Assembly: GCA_920105625.2 (NCBI GenBank)
Contig: OV050030.1
Span: forward strand, 167,379,315 to 167,443,314
DNA: 64,000 bases
Reading direction: 5' to 3'
DNA from: Clusia tigrina
Lineage: Eukaryota; Arthropoda; Insecta; Diptera; Clusiidae
Shown here: piece after piece, positions 34,231-46,067 of the stretch
Position numbering within the stretch: the first letter of the stretch is position 1
How the letters are laid out: every line of letters begins with the position of its first letter
Translations under genes and position numbers: made by a program
Notes under the pieces: generated by a model
What the model saw: only the letters and a program-made list of their open reading frames with translations
Database searches by the model: none
What the model was told of the DNA's origin: nothing

Positions 34231-34841
34231 TTATTATTATTATGTGTAGGTGATTTAAACACCGCGAAACTTTCGTTCTATTGTGCCCCCCATCAGAGGT
34301 TCACAGCACATCTTTAAGTCCTATCTTCTCTGGTTAAACGTGATGACAAGTTTTGGCTCCAGAGGTTTCACATCACTGGCGCAGCCCTAGAAAAGTCCCA
34401 AGTATTTCCTGCGGGTGTGCATGAGAGCCGGATATTCTGTTAACACATGTAAAGATGTCTCCTCTTCCTCCATACAGAATCTGCAGGAGCTTTACAAGAT
34501 GACCCCCATTCTCACCATATGTGAGTTCAGTTTACAGTATCCTGTGAGTAGGCCTGTCATCAGCACTCTGTTTTAAACAACTTTGTGAAATTGTAGCGCG
34601 TGATTGTAAAGTCCTTCGGTATACAGATGTCTGGAATGGCCTTTGATAATGTTTCTACCATCTTACTCCCGATGAGACTTTCAGGACCATTTACTGCTGT
34701 CATCATTCTATACAGAGCTCTCTTCTCTTATGTTTCCACAAATATGTGTAGGGGTGTAAGTTCCAGTATGACATTCAGGGCGGCTGTAGGACAGGTTCTC
34801 ATAGCTCCAGCTATACAGACGCCAGCAAGCCTTTGCACCTT
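34231..34841 (-). mobile_element. LOA-2: minus-strand 5'-truncated LOA fragment
   Basis: The minus strand reads 'VQRLAGVCIAGAMRTCPTAA' (about 34810) and later a 'SHMVRMG...CRFC'-like Cys/His end ('LLQILYGGRGDIFTCV', about 34480). These are the end of RT and the C-terminal knuckle of LOA/I-type ORF2; RNase H between them is deleted. It ends in a (TAA)n tail (34231-34245 on the plus strand as TTATTATTATTAT). TSD AGCTYCTTAATA is at 34219-34230 and 34842-34853, one mismatch. Confidence 0.78.
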
Positions 34842-34853
34842 AGCTTCTTAATA

Positions 34854-34967
34854 ATAACAAATACAAAATCAATATATCAGATACTGATGATTATAGGAAT
34901 TTAACTAAAATTTGAACTAGCAAAGACATCTCATTGTACACAAAACAGGCCGATTAAGGTAGTAGCG
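34854..34967 (+). pseudogene. Jockey-clade ORF1, middle part
   Basis: Reads 'KINISDTDDYRNLTKI', stop, 'TSKDISLYTKQ' and then, in another frame, the start of the block that continues after LOA-3 at 37537. This is the region just before and inside the PRE_C2HC domain of Jockey-type ORF1. Confidence 0.55.
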
Positions 34968-37523
34968 TAGGTAGTCTGAAACCGACACTCTAGACGCCCT
35001 AATAGAAATACACTTCCCGGGGAATGAAATCTTTGTGGATTGCAGGTCTCTTGACACCAAGCACTCCTTGAGTCACTCAACCCAATTCCAAATGACCAAC
35101 ACGCATATTCAGTGGGCCATCAACAGCTTTAAGCCTTTTAAATCTCCCGGGCCTGATGGCATCATTCCCGCGGACATTCAGCACACTGCAAGTGCGGTTG
35201 CGCCTTGGCTACTGCATATTTATAATGCATGACTAAGATGGTCGTACATTCCCAAAAGCTGGAGAGAAGCTCGAGTAGTATTCATCCCCAAAGCGGGAAA
35301 GTCGACCCACACCAAGCCTAAGGACTATAGACCAATTAGTTTGTCCTCCATTCTTTTGAAAACACTGGAAAGAGTCCTTGATATACAAATCAGGAGCTCT
35401 ATTAATTCCACGTGCCTTTCCAAATCACAACATGCCTATACTAAACGCAAGTCTGTGGAAACAGCGCTTCACGTGCTCATTGAGCAAGTAGAGAAATCTC
35501 TTGCCCACAAAGAATATACTCTTGCAGTATTTCTCGACATAGAAGGGGCATTCAACAATATTTGTCCCTCCGCCATTACTAAATCCTTAGTAAATCTGAA
35601 CCTGGACCCCAGCTTGGTTAGGTTCATCGAACAGCTACTGAAAACACGCGTCATTAGCTCCTCAATAGGAAACGTACATGCTAAAAGGACTGTCAAGAGA
35701 GGTACTCCACAAGGCGGTGTGCTCTCACCCCTCATATGGAATCTGACGGTGAACACACTACTTAGGAGATTAGATCAAACCGGCTGTAACACTATAGCTT
35801 ATGCGGACGACATTGCTATCTCTGTTTCCGGTAAGTATCTGTCAACACTATCAGAAAAGCTAAGCTACACTCTTAGTATTTTGTCCCAATGGTGTCTTGA
35901 AGTTGGCCTAGATATCAACCCTTCCAAAACTGAGGTTATGCTCTTCACCAGGAAGCACAAAATACCAAGTTTTGACTTACCCAAACTTAATGGGAATTCG
36001 CTTAGCCTAAGCAATAGCGTCAAGTATCTAGGTCTGATCCTGGACCCTCAGCTCCGTTGGAAAGCAAATTTGGCGAAGAGGGTACGGAAAGCCACGTGTG
36101 CTCTGCACTGTTGCAAGAGATCCATGGGAACAACATGGGGCGTTCAACCTCGAACCATGTCCTGGCTCTATGCGGCGGTGGATGAGCCGTACTTTCTCTA
36201 CGGCGCTGTCTTCTGGTGGCCCGCAACTGACAAGGCGGTGAACCTAAAACCTCTTGACAAGGTTAGAAGAACAGCAGCGGTTCTGATAACAGGGGCTCTG
36301 CGTACCACCTCTACCAAAGCTCTATTTGCATTCCTACATTGATTGCCCACTAGGCTTCTAGTCAGGCAACAAGCAAAATGCTCGTCAACCAGACTCAATA
36401 CTATATCGCGCTGGACTAGGCTGAACCTGGGCCACGCCAATATTCTGATGCAGGACACGCCCGTACAGGCGGACGTGGACTATACGTGCTCTACACCTAA
36501 TCTAAACCACGGGTTCGACACTTACATTCCTAGTAGAGAGGAATGGTCCAACAATTTAGTGGTCACTGGTAGTTCCATTGATATAAACACGCATGGTCCA
36601 AACTGGAGAATAAGGTCGGTTGCGGCATCTTCTCCAGAAAACTTGGCATCAAGCTCTCCTATCGCGTACCTAACCATTGCAGCGTCTTTCGGGCGGAAGT
36701 AATGGCAATATTTCAAGCGTCCAAGTGGCTTATTCGCAATGAAGTATGCGATGTGATGATACGCATATTCACGGACAGTCAGGCGACAATCAAGTCACTG
36801 GCTGGTGTATTCACTACCTCTAAGCTTGTACTCGATTGCCGCTCCTCCCTGAACGTCGTCTCAGGTAACTCACAGGTTCACATATGCTGGGTGCCTGGAA
36901 ATAGCGACATTCTAGGAAACTGCGAGGCCGATGAATTGCCAAAATAGGTACGCTGCTCCCTGACATCTCCCCCTCTTTTGATGTAGGTGTCCCACTGGCC
37001 ACGGTCAAATGGGCCATAAAATATGACTACCTTGAGGCAGCTAAAAAAGCCTGGGTAAATGAACATACCTGTAGTGTTGCCAGACAAACCTGGAGCACTA
37101 TCGACATTAGGCGTACTAGTCAGCAACTCAATATTAGCAGGAACTCCATCGGCACTATAATAAATATGCTCACGGGACACTGTCTGATCGGGGAACATGC
37201 TGAAAGACTAGCACTGCCCTATAACGACTTCTGTCGCAGCTGTGTCTCTGAGGAGGAGGAAGAAACAGTACTTCATCTCATGTGTCAGTGCCCAGCCCTG
37301 GCCAGACGAAGATTAAAATTCCTAGGCTCACCTTTCTTCACTTCCTTAACCGAACTATCTTCCATCAACATTAAGGACATAGCCAGGATCATTTCGGAAT
37401 CACTGTGGTTCCCAAAATTCTAGACGGGGGAGTCGCTTCGTCTTAGTGTGGTACCACAACGAGCCATTGTATATGCTTAAGTGTGCTTTTTGTGACAAAG
37501 GCTGCCACTCCTCCCTACCTACC
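34968..37523 (+). mobile_element. LOA-3: 5'-truncated LOA non-LTR element
   Basis: It starts inside ORF2 just before RT and ends in a CCTACCTACC tail. The 13-bp TSD TAAGGTAGTAGCG is at 34955-34967 and 37524-37536. RT, RNase H and the C-terminal Cys motif match LOA-1 and LOA-4 in order. 5' truncation is usual for target-primed insertions. Confidence 0.9.
34990..37423 (+). pseudogene. LOA-3 ORF2: reverse transcriptase, RNase H, C-terminal knuckle
   Basis: RT blocks: 'PFKSPGPDGIIPADIQ' (about 35130), a TGA at 35230-35232, 'ARVVFIPKAGK' (about 35270), 'DYRPISLSSILLKTLER', 'FLDIEGAFNNI' (about 35530), 'GTPQGGVLSPLIW' (about 35700) and YADD at 35800-35811. RNase H starts near 36580, where the first catalytic Asp is His and the frame shifts. 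It continues in 36702-36947 with 'RAEVMAIF', 'IFTDSQATIKSL' and 'GNCEADELPK'. The end carries 'CRSCVSEEEEETVLHLMCQC' (about 37230). Stops at 36340-36342 and 36700-36702 also break it. Outside the early stop the RT itself is open and well kept (35341-36342). Confidence 0.85.
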
Positions 37524-37536
37524 TAAGGTAGTAGCG

Positions 37537-38908
37537 AAAAACCTGCAATATCTTGAAAAACCCTACATCAGACTAAGCTAATAGATATGAACACCTTTTT
37601 AAAAATTATGCTATGGAACGCTAAACGGTCTACTTAAAAACCCGATCGAGCTTGAAATAATTCTTGAGACCAAAAAAACGTTGTATGTTTAATATCTGAC
37701 TAAAGAATCATATAAAAATATAAAAACCGTTGAAATATACCACAGAATCCACCCTATCAACGGCGCACGGGAGTTGCTGGCATTAAAAGAAGAAACAACA
37801 TAAAACATTATGAAGAATGCAGCAAAGGTACAGCTGAATTTCAAGCAATTTCCATAAGGTTAGATGACGATAGTAACCTATCACTAACTGCAGTATATAC
37901 CCCTCCAAGATATCAGATTAAATGTGAGCAATATACTAGTATACAGCTAATTAATAGCCATAAAAACCCGTTCCTAAAGGGTAACTGTAACGCGAAGCAC
38001 ATCTTTTGGGGTTCGCGACTTATAACTACAAATGGTAGAGAATTGTATAAATCACTGCAAATGACAGGATGCAGCTCATTTTCTACTAAGACACCGACAT
38101 ATCAGATCCACAAAAAACAAGTGACCGTCTTGACTTCTTTATCGCCATAAAGATTTCAGCCAATTACCTGTGCATAGAAATGGGTTAGACATGAATTCTG
38201 ACCATTCTCCAGTGTACTTAACAATACATGAAAATGTAGTTAATAAGGAACCACCACCAACGCTAGTAAATAAACACACTGATTGGGAATACTTTAATAA
38301 CATCCTGTCCGATCACGCCGACCACCACGAAGAAATAAACTGTACTGCCGAGATAGACGATGAATTTCTGAACTTGTCATATGCTAAACAACTTGCAAAC
38401 TGGCGTCGTACACCAGTCAAAAAAAAGTCACAGCAGGACATAAGTATACAGAAGAAATAGAAGAAATGCGCAGAATACGCTGACGGTGGTAACAAACAAG
38501 GTCGCCATCTGACAAAAACTGGCGACCCTACCCGTAAAATGAAAGCATTCAAAAACAATTCTCTTACTAAATACCTAAGTGAGCTATCAAAGGAAAGTAA
38601 CACTGACTCACTTTAGAGGTGTACACCAAATTTTTAACAACCAACCGAACAAAAAAGCAGACAATAAATGGGCAGAAAGAAACACAAAAAAAAGCTACAG
38701 CTTTCACAGAGTGCCAGGAAAGTATCATTATCGAGTGTAGCCGAAATGGAATCTCTCCACCATGATAAAGGTGTCGAAATTCCACCGGTTACAGACGTTG
38801 AGCTACGAACAGCAATAAGAAATTAAAAACTAAGAAGCCGGCAGCATTCGACCTCATCTCTAGCGAAATATTAAAACTGCTAAACAGCAAAAGATTTGCA
38901 GCAATGCA
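37537..38908 (+). pseudogene. Jockey-clade ORF1 end and ORF2 endonuclease fragment
   Basis: After the LOA-3 TSD the ORF1 block 'KNLQYLEK' continues briefly. ORF2 starts at ATG 37587 with 'LKIMLWNA', the usual endonuclease start. Later blocks: 'LTAVYTPPRYQIK' (about 37890), 'GNCNAKHIFWGSRL' (about 37980), 'DSDHSPVYLTIHENV'-type SDH site (about 38198) and 'VNKHTDWEYFNNILSDH' (about 38268). Towards the end 'EIPPVTDVELRTAIRN' and 'FDLISSEILKLLNSKR' (about 38850) mark the entry to RT. Many stops and frame changes. RT proper is missing. Confidence 0.75.
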
Positions 38909-39655
38909 AATTGATTGGGATGAATATACGATGGCGCATAAAAGTCTTTGGAGGCATTAGACCGAACGATGCAAGATCTACAGAAACAATCGAAACCTGT
39001 TTGGTAATGCGATGATTCTGTTGGCAGGTGATTTGCGCCAAATCTTGGCAGTGTTTCCACGGTCAACTCCAGCCGATGAACTTAATGCATTTTTGAAATC
39101 GTCTGTTTTATGGAAACATGTCACGATACTCATATTAAGTATGAACATGCGTGTCAAATTGCAGAACAACCAATCTGGCGAAAAATTTTCAAAACAATTG
39201 CTGGAGATTGGAAATGGCGAAATCCCCATTGACATTTCGACTGGCTATATTGCATTTCCCGTCAATTTTTGCCGTTCACCTAATCAAAAACCGAACTCAT
39301 CCGAAAAGTGTTCCCAAACATTGCACAAAATTACAAAAATCATGTTTGGTTCCTAAAAGAATTGATGTAAATGAATTGAATTTCAAGATTCAAAGTGAAA
39401 TTGATGACGTACAAATCATTGGATTCCGCTACTAGCCAAGATGATGAACCTCGCAGGAATTGCCTGTTGCCTGCTCCTGTGTCGGAAAACCATCAGCTTA
39501 GTTTGTATACATTCCAGAGAGTAAAACTAAAAATGTCTTGTATCATAAACCATTACAATAAACAACCCGCATTATTTAAAGTCCATCACATTCCAGCCAC
39601 ATCACACATTCAAAGCAAGCGAAAAGCAAGTTGTATATATTAATTATATTGAGCT
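38909..39655 (+). pseudogene. Helitron Pif1-type helicase fragment
   Basis: Reads 'DWDEYTMAHKSL' (about 38917), a stop, then 'NAMILLAGDLRQILAVFPRS' (about 39008), 'NMRVKLQNNQSGEKFSKQLL' (about 39145), 'GNGEIPIDISTG' and 'DVNELNFKIQSEID' (about 39362). These are the Walker B-like and following motifs of the Pif1-related helicase that Helitrons encode. The Rep nuclease and the N-terminal helicase motifs are absent, and the last part is in two frames. The left join to the Jockey-clade ORF2 is abrupt (about 38908). No Helitron 3' hairpin was identified. Confidence 0.82.
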
Positions 39656-39735
39656 TATTGGGAATTCAGAAATAAATACACTTATTAAAGACCACTAGAA
39701 ATTGTTTCAAAAACTTTAAAAATACCACAACATTT

Positions 39736-39930
39736 AATAATTCCAGTGTTAGTTGGGATGATATAGTTCATTTCAATAATATAGATTCTAAATCTTCCAT
39801 TCGATGTGCACCAAGACTGTCTGATACACATATAAATACAAATTCATTAAAAAAAAAGGTTCGCTACGCTGCCCACATTTTTAGTAATCTCGATAACGTG
39901 CCATTTTATATACCTCGTGGGTGGTGAGAA
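39736..39930 (+). pseudogene. Possible P-superfamily (THAP9-like) transposase fragment
   Basis: A 58-residue stretch 'SWDDIVHFNNIDSKSSIR...' continues with 'APRLSDTHINTNSLKKKVRY' and 'AAHIFSN', ending at TGA 39928-39930. The order Trp-x2-Ile, K/R-L-S/T-x-x-H-I, then V-R/K-x-A-x-x-x-F-S resembles the region before the catalytic core in P-element and THAP9 transposases. It has no catalytic residues or ends. It may be chance or another family; the call is tentative. Confidence 0.45.
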
Positions 39931-41668
39931 AACCACAAACAATTTTATACTTATATGTAAATAAATATAGCATAAGCATTATAAATTATATATGTTTTAT
40001 ACAGTCAACAAAGCAACTCGCAATTGTATCTTAAATTTAGTCCCAGATGTGGTCAAATAAATTTTCTTAACACAGCATGGCTGATTTACATTGTAATATT
40101 TTTGTTTCACCCAGCATAAGCTGATAATGAAGAAGAAGGGTTACCTCTCTATATTACTCTATGGCAAAAGCACAACTGAGTAACTACTTGTTAATTACTG
40201 CCGCACGCATTCAAAGAAAAAATAACAAACATTTTTGATTTCCATCAAAAAGGTATGAAAACAGTACAGATAGAAGGTATGAAATCTGTACACTAATCCA
40301 AATGCCACCAAATTGTGAACATTTGGTGGTCTTGGTAGTACGCAGGTGTCTGTTTTCAATTGGACCCGTCAGGTTATTTCTCGAGAACCAATGTGGAAAA
40401 TAACACTGAATTTTGGCGGTATTTATATATATTGATGCGGTCGTCTACTTTCATTTCGTCTTGATGTTATTTTTTTTATTCTTATACTCCTTTTCTGTTG
40501 ATGAACGGTTATCGGCAGCTCCGTTGTGCTCCTATCCAGGGCTTTTCTTTTTTTGCGTTTGAAAGATTGACTATCATTGGGACGATAATAGCTTTGCCGG
40601 TACACGAACCGGCGCGTGTGGTGAAAAGATGCCTATCGTATCTTTGAATCATGGAAAATGAGTGGGTATGTGTGTGTGTAAATGGGGGAGGAGCGAATGA
40701 ATGTGATTAAAGAATGCAATTGGGAAGAGGAAATTGGGGACATGGGTCAATGGCGGATGCCAATAAGGTGACTGAAATTCTGAGAGCAGCTGTTGCTATT
40801 GCTGCTGCTGGGTGGGTCAAACAAGGAGAAAAAATGAAAAACTGTATTGGAGGTAGGGGTAGAAGGTATACGAGAAAGACGTATAGAGGTGGGTTAGCGG
40901 CAGAAATGAAATGAACTAAAAGGTATATAAGTACAAAACGGGACGTTTGTTTTTTTTAGTCAGTTGAGTTTTAAAAACTTGCCAGTTTAAATTGGCGAGA
41001 AAAAGTGCTGAGGAGAGAAAGTTGAGGAGTTGTGGGGTGAAAAAAGTTAGTTTTGTTTCGTGAAAGCTGGCGATAAAAATGTGATCGTGGAAATATTTGT
41101 TGATTAAATTCGAGCATTGAATTATTCTGCTTGAAAAAATGAGTTTCAAAAAACTCCAATATTGCGGCAGTTAAACAAAAAACTAAGACATTTTGAGGAA
41201 AAGGAAAGAGCACAGCAGGAGGAGAGTACCTCTCACCTCATCCGTCGAGGACCATTAAGATAAGCGGTATTATAGTAGATTATATACACGTGTATTTTAT
41301 AAATTATCTTTATTTATTTATTATATATTATTTTTTTAAAATATAAAAATTTAAATGAAATAACAATCAAGGTATGGTATACGAACATATGTAATTTATT
41401 TGATAGAGTAAAATGTGGAGATATATGGTAAGGTAAATAGGGATAGGCTAAGGCGATATAAGATGGAACGGGCTCACTTGACGAAGGGATAGATGCTGGG
41501 AAGCTGCGGTGCAAGAACGTGAGTGCGGCCACGCATGATGTAGCGAGGAAATAAAAATCTTATTGATTATTCCCCCGTTGCAGCGAGGCCGGATAAGATC
41601 CGCACCCGCGAAGCTAGAGCTAGTCGTGGGAATCTTGATGCTTTCGATCGAATGGAGATATAACAATA
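39931..41668. other. Unassigned sequence between P-like fragment and Tigger element
   Basis: AT-rich with some moderately GC parts (40490-40900, 41200-41260, 41570-41640). The longest frames (40714-40914 plus, 40423-40605 minus) are short, and nothing recognisable is in them. No TIRs or LTR ends were found. Confidence 0.4.
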
Positions 41669-41670
41669 TA

Positions 41671-44020
41671 CACTTAGGTCTCTTTTTATGCGGTTTTTTG
41701 CGGATTAGAATTTATGCGGTTTCTTTAATGGATTTTTCTTTTTTTAGAGTTTCACATGGCGAGTGGTTTTTCTAAAGAGGTGAATCCCCGTTTTAGTTTT
41801 GCTACAAGAGTGATATATTTCTATCTTATGTTTATGTTGGTTTCATTGCGACATGAGTGTAAAGTAGGTGAAGGTGCAAAGGAAAAAATCTGGAATTTTT
41901 TATATAATTAATTTTAAAGTTTAGAAATAATTCTTTGCCTTTCGAGAGGTAATTGTTATTATGTTCCGATTTTTTCTATTCTAATTTTTTCTTTTCAAAA
42001 CTAATTAGGAGGAATATTGATGCAATGAATTCCAAAGAGAGGAAAAGAAATTCGATTTCTCTCGAAAGGAAAATTGACATTTTGGACAGTATTAGAAAAG
42101 GATACAGATATGCAACGATAGGAAGAAACTTTATATTGGCAAATCTTCAGTTAGAGCAATAAAAAATAATGACGAACAAATTAGAAATCCGTGGTTTCTG
42201 GCACTGATATCACTGTGACGGATTCATCTCATTCACGCGATGCCCTGCTGGAAAAAATGGAACGAGCCCTCATGATATGGATTGGGGGGGACCTAACATC
42301 AAAAAGTATTCCTGTGAGCGGTTATGTAATTATTGAAAAGGCGCTTAAATTTTATGAAAACTTAAAAAGGTCTGAATCAACATCATCTACGTGCCATGTA
42401 AACAAGACATTCTCTGCAAGCAAAGGTTGGCTAAGTGGATTTTTGAAAAGAATTAAAGTTCATGACACACAAATAAGTGGTGAAACATCATCAGGCGACG
42501 ACAAGGCAGCAAAAGAATATCCAGAGAAATTGAAGAATATCATAGCGAATGGAGGGTACTCTGCAGAGCAGATATTTAATGCAGATGAGAAGGGATTATT
42601 CTGGAAAAAAATGCCAAATCGCGCTTTCGTAGCAAAATCGGAAAACCGGACCGGTGGTTTCAAAGCTAACAAAGATAGAATAACTTTCCTGCTCTGCATG
42701 CATCAGGAAATAAAATGTTGAAACCTATAATAGACATTAAATTCTTAAGACTACGTGCTCTTAAAGGTAAGCAACCTAAAAATGTACCTGTGCATTGGAT
42801 GGCAAACAAAAATGGGATGGGTGACAACAGCATTGTTTACCGAATGGTTTAAGAAATGCTTTGTTCGTGAGGTGGAGGCCTACATGCACGAAAAATCCTT
42901 GCAATTTGAATGGATATGAATCATTGACAACGCTCCAGGCTCCAGTAATAGAACATCCCAATGTTAAAATAGTATTTTTGCACTAAATACTACAAGCCTT
43001 ATTCAGCCTTTGGATCAAAGAATAATTTCTATGTTTAAAAAATATTATATCAAATGTTCCTATGAGTGCATTTTTAATAAATTGATAAATTCAGAATCTA
43101 CATTAATGGAACTGTGGAACAAATTTTCCATTCTTGATTGCATTGTCCAAGCTACAGCTGCCTTTGGAAGTCTAAGAAAACACACATTAAACGCATGTTC
43201 GAAGAAAGTCTGGCCTGAGTGGGTTGAAAACGAAATCGATATTGAGGAACAAGGACTTACGGAAGAAATAATATCAACTGCCCATCAAATAGGAGGAGAA
43301 GGTTTCGACATTTTCAACAATAAAGATGTCAATGAATTGCTTGCGGACATGACTTTGCCCGATGAAGACATTATTGAAATAGCCTTAGTGTTCTAGTCTT
43401 ACGTTAAAATCGATTTCAGAAATTCTCCAAACGTGCGATACAGTGCAAGAAAAAATTTTGTTATACGAGCCCGGCACGGAACAGGCCTGAAAAATAAATC
43501 AAGATTTAAATCGTCTTATGTCTGGTTAAACAGAGTAGAAGAAAGTTTTGAAAAATGCAGTTACTCAAAAGGAAATCACATCATTTTTTACAAGAGTAGA
43601 CAATGTTGCTGATGTGAATGTGGAAGAATCTATAAGTGATGACAGCGGTTCTCCAATATTTGAACGACGCAAACCTCCACATATTAGCCGTGATTCTGAA
43701 AATTAATTCGTCCCTATATTCTTTATAATTCATTATTTTTTGTTTTTGGTTAAAATACGGATAAAATATTATTTATTTAATTAAAATCGTATTGCATAGT
43801 TTTAAATGAAATAATAAGTGTTGAAATGAAGAAATAAATTGTTTTGGATTGTTTATACGGTTTTTTAGGGTTTTTTACATGGAGTATCTAAATTTTTACG
43901 GGTTTTCAAAATGCTGGAACGCATCCCCTTTTTTTGTATGAAAGTAAGGAACTTTTTTATGCGGATTTTTTTTTATGCGTCTTTCTGAGGAACCCATATA
44001 CCGCATAAAAGAAGACTTAA

Positions 44021-44023
<3 letters not shown>
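41671..44023 (+). mobile_element. Tigger/pogo-type DNA transposon
   Basis: TIRs: left 41671-41693 (CACTTAGGTC, then TCTTTTTATGCGG) and right 44001-44023, matching over 22 bases with three differences. TA flanks both ends (41669-41670 and 44024-44025), the usual TSD for this superfamily. Extra 'TTTATGCGG' words lie just inside the left end. Length is 2.35 kb, normal for Tigger elements. It carries one broken transposase. Confidence 0.82.
42025..43396 (+). pseudogene. Tigger/pogo-type transposase (jerky/CENP-B-like)
   Basis: ATG 42025. The N-terminal helix-turn-helix of CENP-B type is 'KIDILDSIRKGYRYATIGRN' (about 42070), then a frame change. The second DNA-binding domain (CENP-B/HTH_Tnp type) runs about 42240-42440, with 'ASKGWLSGFLKRI'. 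The DDE core has 'IFNADEKGLFWKKM' (about 42572), 'IIDNAPGSSN' (about 42925) and 'TTSLIQPLDQRIISMFKKYY' (about 42990), so all three acidic residues appear to be kept. Frame changes near 42145, 42715 and 42960 make it inactive. The C-terminal tail to 43396 is in one frame. Confidence 0.85.
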
Positions 44024-44293
<270 letters not shown>

Positions 44294-44625
44294 TTTTTAT
44301 ATAATTTTTTTTTTTAAGCATATATGATGTGAACTTATGCCTATCCAAAGATTTATTAGCGAAATTATTCAACACTTCTTATAGAAATTTGAAATTTTAA
44401 CTTGTGTTAGAATTCTTAAGTTTAATTTCGAAAATATGCCATGATACTGAGATCCTCCAAAATATTTCTATTGTATTGTTGGGATAGTCATTAGATTTGG
44501 TATTTTACAAAATAAATTTTATATATTCACAATGAATTTAATCACATTTCCTGCTGGGAATATATGGTGAACACACATCCGTGTGTTTTATTTTGCTGCT
44601 TTGCCGATTCTTTCTTCTCTCAGAG
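44294..44625. other. AT-rich spacer, nothing recognised
   Basis: No domain, repeat end or RNA gene was seen. Confidence 0.5.
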
Positions 44626-45596
44626 TGAATACAATAATGCGAGAGACCGAGACGAAAGCGAGACCGTGACGAGAGCGGATCCGAGAGGGGATCGAGACCG
44701 AGTCTCGGCCGAGACCACGTTTTGCACTGTCTCGCATTCTAATATACAAAAAGCAAAGTGCGAGACATATGTCCACAAAAGCAAAAGTGCTAAAGAAAGA
44801 TTAAAAACGAAATATTTTGAGAAATATTGAAAAATGCGTGCAGAAAAAATTCGTAAATAATTAAATAAAATGTGCCACCGCAGCACATTTAGGATATGTA
44901 AATATGGTAGAGGGCCTAACCCGTAGGAGGAGAAGCTGGTTTCGACCGATTTATAAAAGTCGAAAAAACTTTTAGTTTTTATGAAACTACGTATTAAAAA
45001 ATGAAGAATCGAGACCACGATATGTTTCTGAAGGCTACCCGCATGACTGTTGAACATTTTAGATCCTTAAGGCATTTTTTTAAATTGATCCCGAAGAGAT
45101 CTATAAGCAGTTCTGCAATATTTTTCTAAAAACAATTCCCTTTATTTTTATTTTTATTTTTTTAATAAAAAACTTGCCATCCAAATTTAACTGTCCGGCA
45201 AATTTCTCTCCAAGCATTATCTTTAACATCAATATTTTTGTAAAGTTTTTCCCTTATATCATAAAGATAAGTCTTGGATTTTACTAAATCAATTAAAATT
45301 TCTATGCTTTCCTCACTTAACTTTTGCATTTTTAATTAAATAAAATAAACGCGGGGCCACGAACAGCAAAACAGGCATAAATAAATCCGTTTTACCAAAC
45401 AGCTGATTTCTTTGAAAAGTTGTGTTTGCCGAGAGTGCGAGGACTTTCTAATTTTTTATAAATGCCTCGTCTCGCCGTATCGCATCACGCATTATTGTAT
45501 ATTGCCACATACCATCCTTTGGTACAAATTCTTTTTAACATCTCGGCCGAGACGCGGTCTCGCTCTTGTCTCGGTCTCTCGAATGATTGTATTCGG
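44626..45596. mobile_element. Non-autonomous DNA element with palindrome-bearing TIRs
   Basis: The left end 44627-44667 and the right end 45553-45595 are inverted copies with few differences (GAATACAATAATGCGAGAGA left; GAATACAATCATTCGAGAGA right, read inward). Each inner part contains the palindrome GTCTCGGCCGAGAC (44702-44715) or its core (45541-45552). The left TIR has an extra about 30-bp GAGAC-rich insert. Clear TSDs were not found. An internal minus-strand MADF-like frame suggests a PIF/Harbinger relative, since that superfamily carries a MADF/Myb-type second protein. Confidence 0.65.
45162..45329 (-). CDS. Small MADF-like DNA-binding fragment, 55 aa
   Basis: On the minus strand ATG 45327-45329 opens a 55-codon frame closed by TAA at 45162-45164. 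It reads 'IEILIDLVKSKTYLYDIREK' and then 'VKDNAWREICRTV', the pattern of the first two helices of MADF domains (L-I-x-L-V-x-x-x-x-x-L-Y-D ... N-A-W-x-E-I). It stops before the third helix is complete. It lies inside the TIR-bounded element. Whether it is expressed is unknown; it is most likely a remnant of the second protein of a PIF/Harbinger-type transposon, though a hAT-type origin is possible. Confidence 0.6.
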   Translation of the reverse strand: MQKLSEESIEILIDLVKSKTYLYDIREKLYKNIDVKDNAWREICRTVKFGWQVFY

Positions 45597-45799
45597 GCCT
45601 TCAGTTACCAAAACATAGCAAAATATAGCGTAGCATAGCACAGTTGAATCAAAGAAGATAAGAATAGATATTCAATTCGCGGCTTTTTTATTTACCGTTT
45701 CAACAATTTTTTTTGGTCACACGTATAGTGTATGTGAATTTATTGTGTTTGGGGTACACGTATACCACGTATACCATATGTGGGTTGCCATATTTTAGT

Positions 45800-46067
45800 A
45801 AAGTGATGTATAACGAGTAAAGAAGTCTCAAGTCGGGTTAGACTGACTACGAAATACCCTTTACCTTTGTAGAAAAAAAGTGTAGAAAAAAAGTGGCCAC
45901 AGACGGACAGACGGACGGACAAAATAAAAATTGCTTTGAAAGTGATTCTGATCATATCTGTATATATATGTCCATACCTACCACACCTGTTCTCGAAATT
46001 CCAACCCCTCTCAAAAGCACAAAGTTAGTATACCCTATTTACCTTTTTTAAAGGTAAAGGGTATACA
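45800..46067. repeat. Probable dispersed repeat with terminal hairpin
   Basis: The run 'AAGTCGGGTTAGACTGACTA', then 'ACCCTTTACCTTT', then CAGACGGACAGACGGACGGAC, then a near-perfect inverted repeat at 46029-46067 (GTATACCCTATTTACCTTT with AAAGGTAAAGGGTATAC). Similar 'TATACCC...GGGTATA' ends are widespread in fly intergenic repeats. No frame. The class is not certain. Confidence 0.5.
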
